Part shown: positions 43,270 to 51,428 of the stretch, in pieces | How positions within the stretch are numbered: position 1 is the first letter of the stretch | Layout of the letters: every line of letters starts with the position of its first letter | NCBI GenBank assembly: GCA_900472395.1 | Contig: UCHV01000006.1 | Location: 55,169 to 119,168 of the forward strand | Reading direction: 5' to 3' | Length of the DNA: 64,000 nucleotides | Source: Hyphomicrobiales bacterium | GTDB lineage: Bacteria > Pseudomonadota > Alphaproteobacteria > Rhizobiales > Rhizobiaceae | Notes under the pieces: model-generated | Databases searched by the model: none | Seen by the model: only the letters and a program-made list of their open reading frames with translations | Told to the model about the DNA's origin: nothing | Program-made: the position numbers and the translations under genes

Positions 43270-44460
43270 TCATGCGGTTCTAAGAATTGGTAATACGTGC
43301 GGATGGCCGGATGCGGCGGCTTCAGTGGCTTCGGCCCGGTTCCATCGCTCGAACGCTGCGCGACCCAGTATCGCCACCGACGTATCTTCCTGCGGGGCGT
43401 GAACGAGTACGGACTGGACATCGCGGAAGTGCCGCTCGATGCCGATATCGGCGCTCAGGCCCGGATTGCCGATGCTGCGCACCGCCAGCTGCACCGCATC
43501 GCGCAATTGCCTTCCAGCCAGCAGTCTTGCCCGGATCAGCCGTTCGGCATCGCCGTTATTGCGTTCCAGCGTGTCGAATATGATCTGGCGCGCGCCGGAA
43601 ACCAGAAGGTCGATTTCGCCGAAAAGCGTGACGAACCGTTCGGTGCGAGCGATGGGATGACCGAGATTGGCCGGTACGCGTTCATTCGCAAACCGGATGA
43701 ACGCCGATTGAGCCGCCTCGGCGGCACCGAGATAGATCGCCGTGAGCGCAAGGTTGAAGGCGGCATGGGCGCGGTTATCCTGCTGCGCCACGGATGGATC
43801 GACGAGATCGATTTCATTGCCCGCGGGTATTTCCACATCGCTGTATTCTACGTCGTGCGAGCCGGTGGCGCGCATGCCGAGGCTGTTCCAGTTTTCAATG
43901 ACATGGATGCCGGGCAGGCCGTTCGGCACGACGAAGGTGCCGACGCGCGCGGGTGTTTCGTCGGTATGCGCCCAGACGAGAAAATGGGTGAGACCGTGCG
44001 CGCCCGTCACGAAGCGCTTGCGGCCGGTGATCGACCAGCCTGTGGCGGTGCGCCGTGCGATGGTCGCGGGCAGGCCGCCACGGGCGGGCGATCCCAGTTC
44101 CGGTTCCACGCGGGCTGCATTGATGAGAAGCGGCTTATGGTTGGCCTCGGACAGGAGGCGTTTGTAGAGGTCCTCGGGCCAATGGTTTTTTGTCGCCTGG
44201 CCAAGATGGTTGAAAATGGTCATGGCGCTGATCAACGCCACCGATGGGTCACCGCGCCCGAGCGCTGCCAGAATGTGGCCGACATCGGCAAGCGTTCCGC
44301 CTTTGCCGCCGTAACGGGTGGCGACGGTGGTTTCCAGAAGTCCGCTTGCATGCACGGCGCGAATACCCGTCCAGGGAAACTGACCGGTACGATCCGCCTC
44401 CGGCGCGGCCTGCGCAATGATGCGAACGGTTTCTTCGGGGACGATTTTATCATGGGACAT
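43270..44460 (-). CDS. Acyl-CoA-dehydrogenase-like flavin monooxygenase (SfnB/DszC type)
   Basis: A 396-residue protein of the acyl-CoA dehydrogenase fold: ATRYGGKGGTLADVGHILAALGRGDPSVAL, WSITGRKRFVTGAHGLTHFLVWA and LGMRATGSHDVEYSDVEIP. The catalytic Glu of true dehydrogenases is not evident, and the genomic setting (FMN reductase, LLM monooxygenase, transporter) fits the oxygenase branch that attacks sulfones or related sulfur compounds. It sits 73 bases after the LLM gene and 30 before the reductase. The substrate is unknown. Confidence 0.86.
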   Translation of the reverse strand: MSHDKIVPEETVRIIAQAAPEADRTGQFPWTGIRAVHASGLLETTVATRYGGKGGTLADVGHILAALGRGDPSVALISAMTIFNHLGQATKNHWPEDLYKRLLSEANHKPLLINAARVEPELGSPARGGLPATIARRTATGWSITGRKRFVTGAHGLTHFLVWAHTDETPARVGTFVVPNGLPGIHVIENWNSLGMRATGSHDVEYSDVEIPAGNEIDLVDPSVAQQDNRAHAAFNLALTAIYLGAAEAAQSAFIRFANERVPANLGHPIARTERFVTLFGEIDLLVSGARQIIFDTLERNNGDAERLIRARLLAGRQLRDAVQLAVRSIGNPGLSADIGIERHFRDVQSVLVHAPQEDTSVAILGRAAFERWNRAEATEAAASGHPHVLPILRTA

Positions 44461-44532
44461 GCGGGCTGGGCTTTCTGGCTGTTATCCTGAGCGTGAGACG
44501 GACGGTCCGGCATTTTCGCCGGACCGGCAAAA

Positions 44533-45636
44533 TCATGCTGCGGCCTTTTTCCTTGCTTCTTCGCGCTCGCGAATGCCCTCGCGCACCAGCGGCAGGATGT
44601 AACGGCCGTAATCGACTGCATCGTTGTAATTGTCGTAACCGCGAATGGAGATCAGGTCGCAGCCGAGATCGATATAATCGAGAATGCTGTCGGCTATCGT
44701 GCGCGGCGAACCGACCAGCGCCGTGGTGGCGCCGCTGGCATTGGTGGCGGTCACGGTCGGGTACCACAGCGCCCGGTCATGCACGTCGCCGCGCTTGGCG
44801 ATATCGAGCAGGCGCTGCGATCCGACATTGGCCGGTGGCGGCGCGTTGACCGGTGCGCGGTGAAGGCCTTTTTCACGGTTGGCCGTCAGCTTGTCCAGAA
44901 TCTTGTGAGCCTTTTCCCAGGCCAGTTCGTCGGTCTCGGCAACGATGGGGCGGAAGGTGACCCAGATGCGCGGCCGGTCCGTGCGGCCGGCCTTGGCGGC
45001 TTCTGCATACACACGGTCAATCTGCTGTTTTGTTTCGGCCAGCGGCTCGCCCCAGAGGCCGAAGATGTCGCACAGAGCACCGCCGATGCGATAGGCCGCA
45101 TCGGACGAGCCGCCGAGCGAAATCGGGATCGTGCCATTGGTCGGGCGCACCGCACTGCGGAACTGCTTGAACTGGTAATATTTGCCGTCGAAATCGAAGG
45201 CTTCCTTCGACGACCAGGCGAGGCGCAGGATGCGGATATATTCTTCCTGCCGCTCGTAGCGCTCCTCCTTGTTGAGGAAATCGCCTTCGCGCGCCTGCTC
45301 ATCGTCGCTGCCGCCGGCGATGAAGTGGACGACAACGCGGCCGCCGCTCAGCTGGTCCAATGTTGCCAGCGATTTTGCGGCGACGGTCGGATAAACCGTG
45401 TTGGGGCGAAGCGCGACGATGATCTTGATGTGTTTGGTATGCGCAAGGACGGTCGCGCCAAGGGTGAAGGGGTCGAAGGAGGACGAGGAGTATGGGATCA
45501 GGGTGTAGTTGAAACCGTAATCGTCCAGCGCACGTGCGTAACGTTCGAGGAACAGAGGATCGACGGGCGCATCCGGAATGGGGTTGAGATCGTTCGATTC
45601 ATTGGGAAAGCTGACGCTGATGAATTCCGCGGTCAT
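44533..45636 (-). CDS. LLM flavin-dependent monooxygenase, alkanesulfonate-type
   Basis: A 367-residue TIM-barrel enzyme of the SsuD-like branch: FTLGATVLAHTKHIKIIVALRPNTVYPTVAAKSLATLDQLSGGR, RVVVHFIAGGSDDEQAREGD and YERQEEYIRILRLAWSSKEAFDFDGKYY. It uses FMNH2 and O2 to release sulfite from sulfonates in known members. AAGGAG precedes the ATG. It leads an operon with the next three genes. Upstream is a palindromic motif shared with the ABC-transporter promoter. ABC import plus these oxygenases suggests use of an organosulfur compound. Confidence 0.92.
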   Translation of the reverse strand: MTAEFISVSFPNESNDLNPIPDAPVDPLFLERYARALDDYGFNYTLIPYSSSSFDPFTLGATVLAHTKHIKIIVALRPNTVYPTVAAKSLATLDQLSGGRVVVHFIAGGSDDEQAREGDFLNKEERYERQEEYIRILRLAWSSKEAFDFDGKYYQFKQFRSAVRPTNGTIPISLGGSSDAAYRIGGALCDIFGLWGEPLAETKQQIDRVYAEAAKAGRTDRPRIWVTFRPIVAETDELAWEKAHKILDKLTANREKGLHRAPVNAPPPANVGSQRLLDIAKRGDVHDRALWYPTVTATNASGATTALVGSPRTIADSILDYIDLGCDLISIRGYDNYNDAVDYGRYILPLVREGIREREEARKKAAA

Positions 45637-45712
45637 ATGAACTCCTTGAGATTGACGACCCTTGCATCGACGTTAGGACGCAAGGCGGATGGTGAAAAAC
45701 ACGAGACTTTCG

Positions 45713-45735
45713 TTTTCTATTCAGTTTGTAGAAAA
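45713..45735. promoter_or_regulatory. Inverted repeat upstream of the LLM operon
   Basis: TTTTCTA-N9-TAGAAAA is a perfect 7-base inverted repeat 77 bases before the monooxygenase start. The core TCTA-N9-TAGA and much of the spacer recur before the ABC binding-protein gene, suggesting a common sulfur-status regulator such as a LysR protein. Confidence 0.55.
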
Positions 45736-45808
45736 TCTTGTCGGCTGCGCGCTTCGGCGTGAAATCCGCAGGATTCAGAAGAAGGCGCAGCGGCCATAAG
45801 GGCCTGTG

Positions 45809-47542
45809 TCATGCAAAGGCCTCCCTGCGCTCGGCGCGTACGGCCTGCCGCTGCGGTGCCTGCTGGCTGGGGTTGGAAAGACCGGACGGGATCGATTCCA
45901 GCAGCGTCGCCGTATAGGCGTTTTGCGGGTTGTCGAAGATATCGGTCACCCTGCCGTGCTCGACGATCCGTCCGCGCTGCATGACCGATACCGTATGGGC
46001 AAGCTGGCGCACCAGCGCGAGGTCGTGCGACACGAACACATAGGTGAGGCCGAGCTTTGCCTGCAGCGACAGAAGCACCTCGACGATATCGGCCTGCACG
46101 CTGACATCGAGTGCGGATGTCGGCTCATCGAGGACGATGACGTCGGGCTTCAGGACCAGCGAACGGGCGATGGCGACGCGCTGTCGCTGGCCACCGGAAA
46201 GCGCTGCCGGCTTGCGCGACAGAAGATGATCGCCAAGGCCGACATTGGCGAGCGCTTCGCGCACCTGCGCCGTCCGTTCTGCCGGTGTGCCGACCTTGAA
46301 GCGGTCGAGTGGTTCGCGCACCAGCCGCTCCACCGTCCATGTCGGATCGAGCGAGGTGAAGGGGTTCTGGTAGACGAGTTGCAGATGGCGCCAGACCGAG
46401 CGCAATTGTTTGTGGGAACGGCCAGAGAGATCCTCTCCGGCAACGGAGATATTGCCGATATCCGGTTCGTCCAGCCCGAGCAGCAGCCGGATCGTCGTGG
46501 TTTTGCCGGAGCCGGATTCACCCACCAGTGCATGGGTGGTGCCGGCCGGCACGGCAAAGGAGACGTCATCGACGGCGGTCAGAGCCTTGCCATCGACCGT
46601 AAATGTCTTGGTGACGGATTTGACTTCGATTTTCGCAGGCGTTGAGGCTGCGCCGTCCAACAGTCGAAAACCGGGATTTCTCAAACCGGCGTAACGTTCG
46701 GGATTGAGAGCCGGGACATCGGCATGCAGTTTTCTCGCATAAGCGGAGGACGGGGCGGAGAATACCGCGGAGGTCTTGCCGGCTTCCTGCACGGCGCCGT
46801 CCTTCAAGACCACCAGCTGGTCGGCGCGCTCGGAAGCAATGGCGAGATCGTGGGTGATCAGCAGGAGGCTGATATCGAGATCGTGCTGCAGGCGGGTGAG
46901 CAGATCGAGAATGCGTTTCTGGATCGTCACATCCAGGGCCGAGGTCGGTTCGTCCGCCACCAGAAGGGCCGGGCGCGGCAGCACTGCCAGGCCGATCAGC
47001 ACACGTTGCAACATGCCACCGGACAGCTGGTGCGGATAGGAATCGTAAACCCGCAGCGGATTGTCGAGGCCGACCTGAGCAAAGGTGTCGAGGATGAGCG
47101 CCTTGCGGACCGCAGCATTGGGCTCGTCGGTCAGGGCCGCGGCTTCCATGGCCTGCACGCCGATTGTGCGGACGGGATTGAGTGAATTGCCGGGATCCTG
47201 TGGCACAAAGCCGATGGCGCGCCCGCGCAAGGGACGGAACTGGCGCTCGGGCAATGAGAGCACGTCCTGCCCGTCGAAATCGACGTGGCCGGTGGCGTGG
47301 CCGGCATCGGGCAGCAGACGCAGCACGGCGCGCGCGATGGTCGATTTGCCCGAGCCGGATTCGCCGATCAGGGCGAGGCTCTTGCCGCGGCCGAGCTCGA
47401 AGCTGACATCGCGCACGACCTGATTTGCGCCATAGGACACGGACAGGTTTTTGGCGCGCAGCAGTGGCGCGGGGCGGGGCGCCTCCAGAGTGGAGGTTTT
47501 GACGGCGGAGAGGTGGGTATTCAGTCTGTCTTGCGAAGCCAT
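45809..47542 (-). CDS. Dual ATPase of a peptide/opine-type ABC importer
   Basis: A 577-residue protein made of two ATPase modules. Module 1 has Walker A GESGSGKST near 64-72 and LSGGMLQRVLIGLA. Module 2 has GESGSGKTT near 350 and LSGGQRQRVAIARS with Walker B VIVLDEP. It is equivalent to DppD and DppF joined. The ATG at 47542 lies inside the last 22 bases of the permease gene. A gap of 172 bases separates its stop from the monooxygenase operon. It belongs to the binding protein and permeases upstream. Confidence 0.93.
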   Translation of the reverse strand: MASQDRLNTHLSAVKTSTLEAPRPAPLLRAKNLSVSYGANQVVRDVSFELGRGKSLALIGESGSGKSTIARAVLRLLPDAGHATGHVDFDGQDVLSLPERQFRPLRGRAIGFVPQDPGNSLNPVRTIGVQAMEAAALTDEPNAAVRKALILDTFAQVGLDNPLRVYDSYPHQLSGGMLQRVLIGLAVLPRPALLVADEPTSALDVTIQKRILDLLTRLQHDLDISLLLITHDLAIASERADQLVVLKDGAVQEAGKTSAVFSAPSSAYARKLHADVPALNPERYAGLRNPGFRLLDGAASTPAKIEVKSVTKTFTVDGKALTAVDDVSFAVPAGTTHALVGESGSGKTTTIRLLLGLDEPDIGNISVAGEDLSGRSHKQLRSVWRHLQLVYQNPFTSLDPTWTVERLVREPLDRFKVGTPAERTAQVREALANVGLGDHLLSRKPAALSGGQRQRVAIARSLVLKPDVIVLDEPTSALDVSVQADIVEVLLSLQAKLGLTYVFVSHDLALVRQLAHTVSVMQRGRIVEHGRVTDIFDNPQNAYTATLLESIPSGLSNPSQQAPQRQAVRAERREAFA

Positions 47543-48369
47543 CTGCTGATCCTGTTCACGGAGAGGACGGTCACGATCGTTACGAAAGCGGGGGCGTAAA
47601 CGAGCCAGGGCCATTTGAGGTAATCCTTGCCGATCGAGATCAGCAGGCCCCAGTCGGAGGCGGGCGGTGGGTCGCCGTAGCCAAGGAAGGCAAGGCTGGC
47701 GATGATGAGAATGGATTCACCGAACTGCAGCACCGCGAGCGGCAGGACCGAACGCGAGGCATTGGGCAGAACGTGGCGCAAAAGGATGTACCAGCGAGAG
47801 CCGCCCGAGAGGTAGGAGGCTTCCACGAAGGTTGCCTGCCGTGTCTTGATGACTTCCGAGCGGGTGACGCGGGCAAAAAAGGCGACGGCCGAGACACCGG
47901 TGGCAATTGCCGCATTGATGGTTTCGAAACCGATGGCCGTGACGACGATCACCGCCAGCAGGAATTTCGGGATCGACAGAAGCACATCGACGAGACGGGC
48001 AAGCACGACATCGACCCATCCGCCGAGGAAGCCGGCGAGGAGGCCGATCAGGCCACCGAACAGAACACCGATGACAACGGCCACCAGCGCACTCGATACG
48101 GACGAGGCCGTGCCGTAGACGACGCGGGCATAAAGATCGCGTCCGAGATGATCGGTGCCGAACCAGTGCGAGAAACTGGGACCAAGAAACTTGTCGGCGG
48201 GGACACCGACAACCGGGCTGTAAGTGGTGAAAAACTGCGGCGCCAATGACCAGGCGAGGATGATGGCGATGATGGCAAAGGAGAGGGCCACCGTCGCGGG
48301 CATGCGAAGGGCTGTCAGTCGGCCCGTGTTTGCGGTGCCGGAAAGCGGAGAGTTGGAAACGAAGCTCAT
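47521..48369 (-). CDS. ABC importer permease (DppC type)
   Basis: A 282-residue inner-membrane protein with five to six helices and the DppC features WFGTDHLGRDLYARVVYGT near 90-108 and EASYLSGGSRWYILLRHVLPNASRSVLP near 195-222, the EAA loop that contacts the ATPase. Its ATG overlaps the stop of the first permease (ATGA). The 3' end overlaps the ATPase start by 22 bases. Confidence 0.93.
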   Translation of the reverse strand: MSFVSNSPLSGTANTGRLTALRMPATVALSFAIIAIILAWSLAPQFFTTYSPVVGVPADKFLGPSFSHWFGTDHLGRDLYARVVYGTASSVSSALVAVVIGVLFGGLIGLLAGFLGGWVDVVLARLVDVLLSIPKFLLAVIVVTAIGFETINAAIATGVSAVAFFARVTRSEVIKTRQATFVEASYLSGGSRWYILLRHVLPNASRSVLPLAVLQFGESILIIASLAFLGYGDPPPASDWGLLISIGKDYLKWPWLVYAPAFVTIVTVLSVNRISRWLRKTD

Positions 48370-49376
48370 GGGTTCACCGCCTTTGCCGAACCGAGCGATG
48401 GTTCATCGGTGGTTGTCGGTCGGCGTTTTGCGCCTCCAAGGATTTTTACACGCGGGTCGAGCAGCGGGTAGAGAAGGTCGGCGATCAGGTTGACGAGCAC
48501 GAAGACGACTGCGCCAAGCGAGACGATGGCCTGCAGCACAGGCAGGTCCTGCGTGCTGACCGAGCGCTGCACGAGACTGCCGACGCCGGTCCGGCCGAAC
48601 ACTGTTTCGGTGATCAAGGAGCCGCCGAGCAACTCACCGATGGTCAAAGCGATAACGGTGACGACAGGCAGGGAGGCGGGCTTCAGCAGATGGCGGATAA
48701 AAAGTTTCAGCTGGCCGATGCCGCGGCTGCGGGCAACGGTTGCGTATTCCTGCTCCGCTTCCTTGTCGAGATTGGCGATCAAGACTTCGGCGATCTGCGC
48801 CGATACCGGAATGCCGAGTGCGACTGCGGCAAACAGGGTGGCCCAAAAGCTGTCGGGATTGATGACGCGGAAAAGGCCGAGCTGGAAACCGAACAGATGG
48901 ATCAGCACCAGGCCGATGACGAAATTCGGCACCGACAGGAACAGCGACGGGAAACCGCGCAGCAGCCCCTGGCCGTATTTCTTCGGCACGAAACGTGTGC
49001 CATAGGCGACGAGCATGGCCAGCACGAGTGCGACCGCGAGGCCAGCTCCCGCCAGGATCAGTGTCGAAGGCAGGACTTCGGCGATCAGCGTCGATACGGG
49101 GCGGTTGGAGCGCATCGACATGCCGAGATCGCCCGTCAGAAAGCCGGAAAGCGCGTTCCACAACTGCACGGGAACGGGCTTGTCCAACCCCTGCGCGGCG
49201 ATGATCTCGGCGATTTCCTGTTCCGAAAACCCGTTCTGCGGGTTACGCAACACGCTGGTGATCGGGTCGCCAGGCAAAATGCTGACGACCACGAAGGTGA
49301 AGACATAGGCCAGCAGGATGACGACGACCGCCTGGCCGAGCCGCTTGGCGGCGTAGGTTAGGTAGGCATTGCTCAT
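48366..49376 (-). CDS. ABC importer permease (DppB type)
   Basis: A 336-residue membrane protein: LLAYVFTFVVVSILPGDPITSVLRNPQNG is the typical DppB start, and EYATVARSRGIGQLKLFIRHLLKPASLPV near 215-243 is the EAA loop. About six helices. The ATG at 49376 has GAGG about 9 bases upstream; an ATG at 49391 is also possible. The gap to the binding-protein gene upstream is 27 bases, so they are co-transcribed. Confidence 0.92.
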   Translation of the reverse strand: MSNAYLTYAAKRLGQAVVVILLAYVFTFVVVSILPGDPITSVLRNPQNGFSEQEIAEIIAAQGLDKPVPVQLWNALSGFLTGDLGMSMRSNRPVSTLIAEVLPSTLILAGAGLAVALVLAMLVAYGTRFVPKKYGQGLLRGFPSLFLSVPNFVIGLVLIHLFGFQLGLFRVINPDSFWATLFAAVALGIPVSAQIAEVLIANLDKEAEQEYATVARSRGIGQLKLFIRHLLKPASLPVVTVIALTIGELLGGSLITETVFGRTGVGSLVQRSVSTQDLPVLQAIVSLGAVVFVLVNLIADLLYPLLDPRVKILGGAKRRPTTTDEPSLGSAKAVNP

Positions 49377-49403
49377 GCCGGTGCCTCGCATGTTCGAGTT
49401 GCG

Positions 49404-51056
49404 TCAGTCGGCGATGAAGGCCGTGTAATAGCTGGCATAAGCAACGCCGTTATAGACCTCGCCCTTCAGCGTCGGCGCCTGCACGTAGATGCGCTGGACG
49501 ATCTGGGTGCGCGGGATGAAATAGCCCTGATCGAGAACGTATTTCTGCAGGTCGTTCAGCAGCGGGCTGCGCTCTTCGATGGAACCGGCGCCGGCAATCT
49601 TGTCGCGCAGGTCGTTGATCTTCGTGTCGCGGTCATCGAGCGCAAACCAGTTTTCGCCGTTATTGGCATTGGTGAGAATGCCGGCGACCGTTCCGGCGTC
49701 GATGAAGCTGCGCGTGACTTCATAGGTCGGCACAGCCGCGCCGCCGAACTTCACCTTCTCGCCGTAGGTCACGACATCATAGGCACGGATGACAACCTTC
49801 CAGCCGATCCTGCCCAGCTGTTGTGCGATCAGCTCATCCACCGATTTCGAGGTGGCGAGGTATGGGTTGGAATGGAGGGTGAGCGACAGTTCCTTGCCGT
49901 CCTTGGTGCGGATGCCATTGGCGCCCTTCACCCAGCCTGCTTCATCCAGCAGCTTTTCTGCTTTGGCCGGATCGTAGGCCAGAAGGGCGCTCTGATCCGT
50001 CGCGCCGGGCACATTGCTTTGGATGAACGAGGTCGCGAGATGCCAGTCCGGTGTATAGACGGTGTCGATAATTTCCTGGCGGTTGATGCCCGCCTGCAGG
50101 GCCTGGCGTACCTTCACATCGTCATAGGGCGGCAGCTTGGTGTTGACAGCCCAGCCATTGACGAAACCGAGATAACGCGGTGTCGCAACGGTAAAGCCTT
50201 CGTCCTTGAGCGATTTCAGTTCCTGGGGCGATGCGTTATAGGCAACATCCGCCTGGCCCGACTGTACGGAGGCGACACGCAGGGACGGTTCCGACACCAG
50301 CTTGTAGGTGATCGTATCGAGGAAAGCCGGGCCCGTATGGCCGACTGCGGCCGGACCCCAGTTGTAGTCCTTGCGCTTGACCAGCGTGACGTGATCGCCT
50401 TCCTTCCAGCTTTCCACCACATAAGGGCCGCTGCCGGCCGTCTTGCTGAGGTCAGCCTGCACCGACGCGGGCTGCGCAATGCTTTTCGGCGAGGTCAGGA
50501 TCGAGCCGTGGTAACCGAGCGTGGGCAGGAACCCCAGTGTCGGTTTCTTGAAGAACACCTTTACGGTGGCGGCATCGACAGCTTCTGCACGATCATAGGT
50601 TTTCGGAAAAAGCCCGATCGGGTTGATGCCTTCGTTCTTGCGGCCAGCATACCAGATGTCGAGATTGGCAACGACGGCCTTGGAATCGAGCGGCTCGCCA
50701 TCGGAAAAGGTCACGCCTTGTTTGAGGTGAAGCGTAAACTCGGTGGCATTGTCGTTCTGCGCCCAGCGCTCCACCAGCCAAGGGCTGACCTTGCCTTCGG
50801 CATCGACGTAAAGCAGCTTGTCGGTAACATGGCCCCAAATATGGCCCTGAAAGCTGGAGATCGCGCTGTTGTTGGGGATCCAGGTGTCACCCAGCGAGTC
50901 GATCAGGAAGGTGATGTCGCCACCCTCTTTCGGGCTGTCCGCTGCAAGGGTCGGCTCGAGGCCGGTCGTCGCGACAAGAGCCGCCGCAGTCAACGCCGAG
51001 GCGGTCAGCAACAGGCGGCGACGGGAAAGAGAAAGCAGTGTGGAGCGGTCGGTCAT
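49404..51056 (-). CDS. Periplasmic binding protein of the ABC importer (SBP_bac_5)
   Basis: A 550-residue protein. The signal sequence LSRRRLLLTASALTAAALVA contains consecutive arginines and fits Tat or Sec export. The mature part has GGDITFLIDSLGDTWIPNN, the family motif WAQNDNATEFTLHLKQGVTFSDGEPL and YDPAKAEKLLDEAGWVKG. Family members bind peptides, nickel, opines or other small molecules. The neighbouring oxygenases suggest an organosulfur ligand, which is inference. AGGA precedes the ATG at 51056. The 372-bp upstream region carries the shared TCTA-N9-TAGA motif. Confidence 0.92.
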   Translation of the reverse strand: MTDRSTLLSLSRRRLLLTASALTAAALVATTGLEPTLAADSPKEGGDITFLIDSLGDTWIPNNSAISSFQGHIWGHVTDKLLYVDAEGKVSPWLVERWAQNDNATEFTLHLKQGVTFSDGEPLDSKAVVANLDIWYAGRKNEGINPIGLFPKTYDRAEAVDAATVKVFFKKPTLGFLPTLGYHGSILTSPKSIAQPASVQADLSKTAGSGPYVVESWKEGDHVTLVKRKDYNWGPAAVGHTGPAFLDTITYKLVSEPSLRVASVQSGQADVAYNASPQELKSLKDEGFTVATPRYLGFVNGWAVNTKLPPYDDVKVRQALQAGINRQEIIDTVYTPDWHLATSFIQSNVPGATDQSALLAYDPAKAEKLLDEAGWVKGANGIRTKDGKELSLTLHSNPYLATSKSVDELIAQQLGRIGWKVVIRAYDVVTYGEKVKFGGAAVPTYEVTRSFIDAGTVAGILTNANNGENWFALDDRDTKINDLRDKIAGAGSIEERSPLLNDLQKYVLDQGYFIPRTQIVQRIYVQAPTLKGEVYNGVAYASYYTAFIAD

Positions 51057-51428
51057 GGTGAAATCCTGAAGCTTGACGTAATTGCCGGTTGGGTGACGGA
51101 CCGAATGTTTCCGGGCCGATGCTTTCTGTTCCTGACCCGTTTCCAGAAGCGCGCACGAGACCGTTCGCTGCGGCATGGGCCGGTCAACGTGGGCGCCCGC
51201 TTGGAAAGCGAGATGATGATGTGTTGGCGAGGAAGGCCTTTTGCCTATCCGCTGTGAATTCGTTTCGGTCTTTTTCTGACGAAGATCATGACGGTCAGCC
51301 TATGGAAGCTGGCCCCATCGAGGAAGACCGATCATTCTCTTTCTATCGGATTAGTAGATTATTTTGTCCGGTTTCGGCTTTGGTGAGGATCAGCTTTTCC
51401 GAAGATCGGTTGCCGGATTACATGCCGC
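51057..51428. other. Gene-free promoter region of the ABC importer
   Basis: No coding frame of quality was found between the binding-protein start and the bisC stop. AT-rich DNA at about 51330-51370 contains the motif listed separately. The rest shows no hairpin strong enough to call as a bisC terminator. Confidence 0.6.
51342..51358. promoter_or_regulatory. TCTA-N9-TAGA motif upstream of the ABC importer
   Basis: TCTA-TCGGATTAG-TAGA. Read on the minus strand it aligns with the site before the LLM operon: CTACTAATCCGATAGAAA versus CTACAAACTGAATAGAAA. It lies 285 bases before the binding-protein start. Confidence 0.5.
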
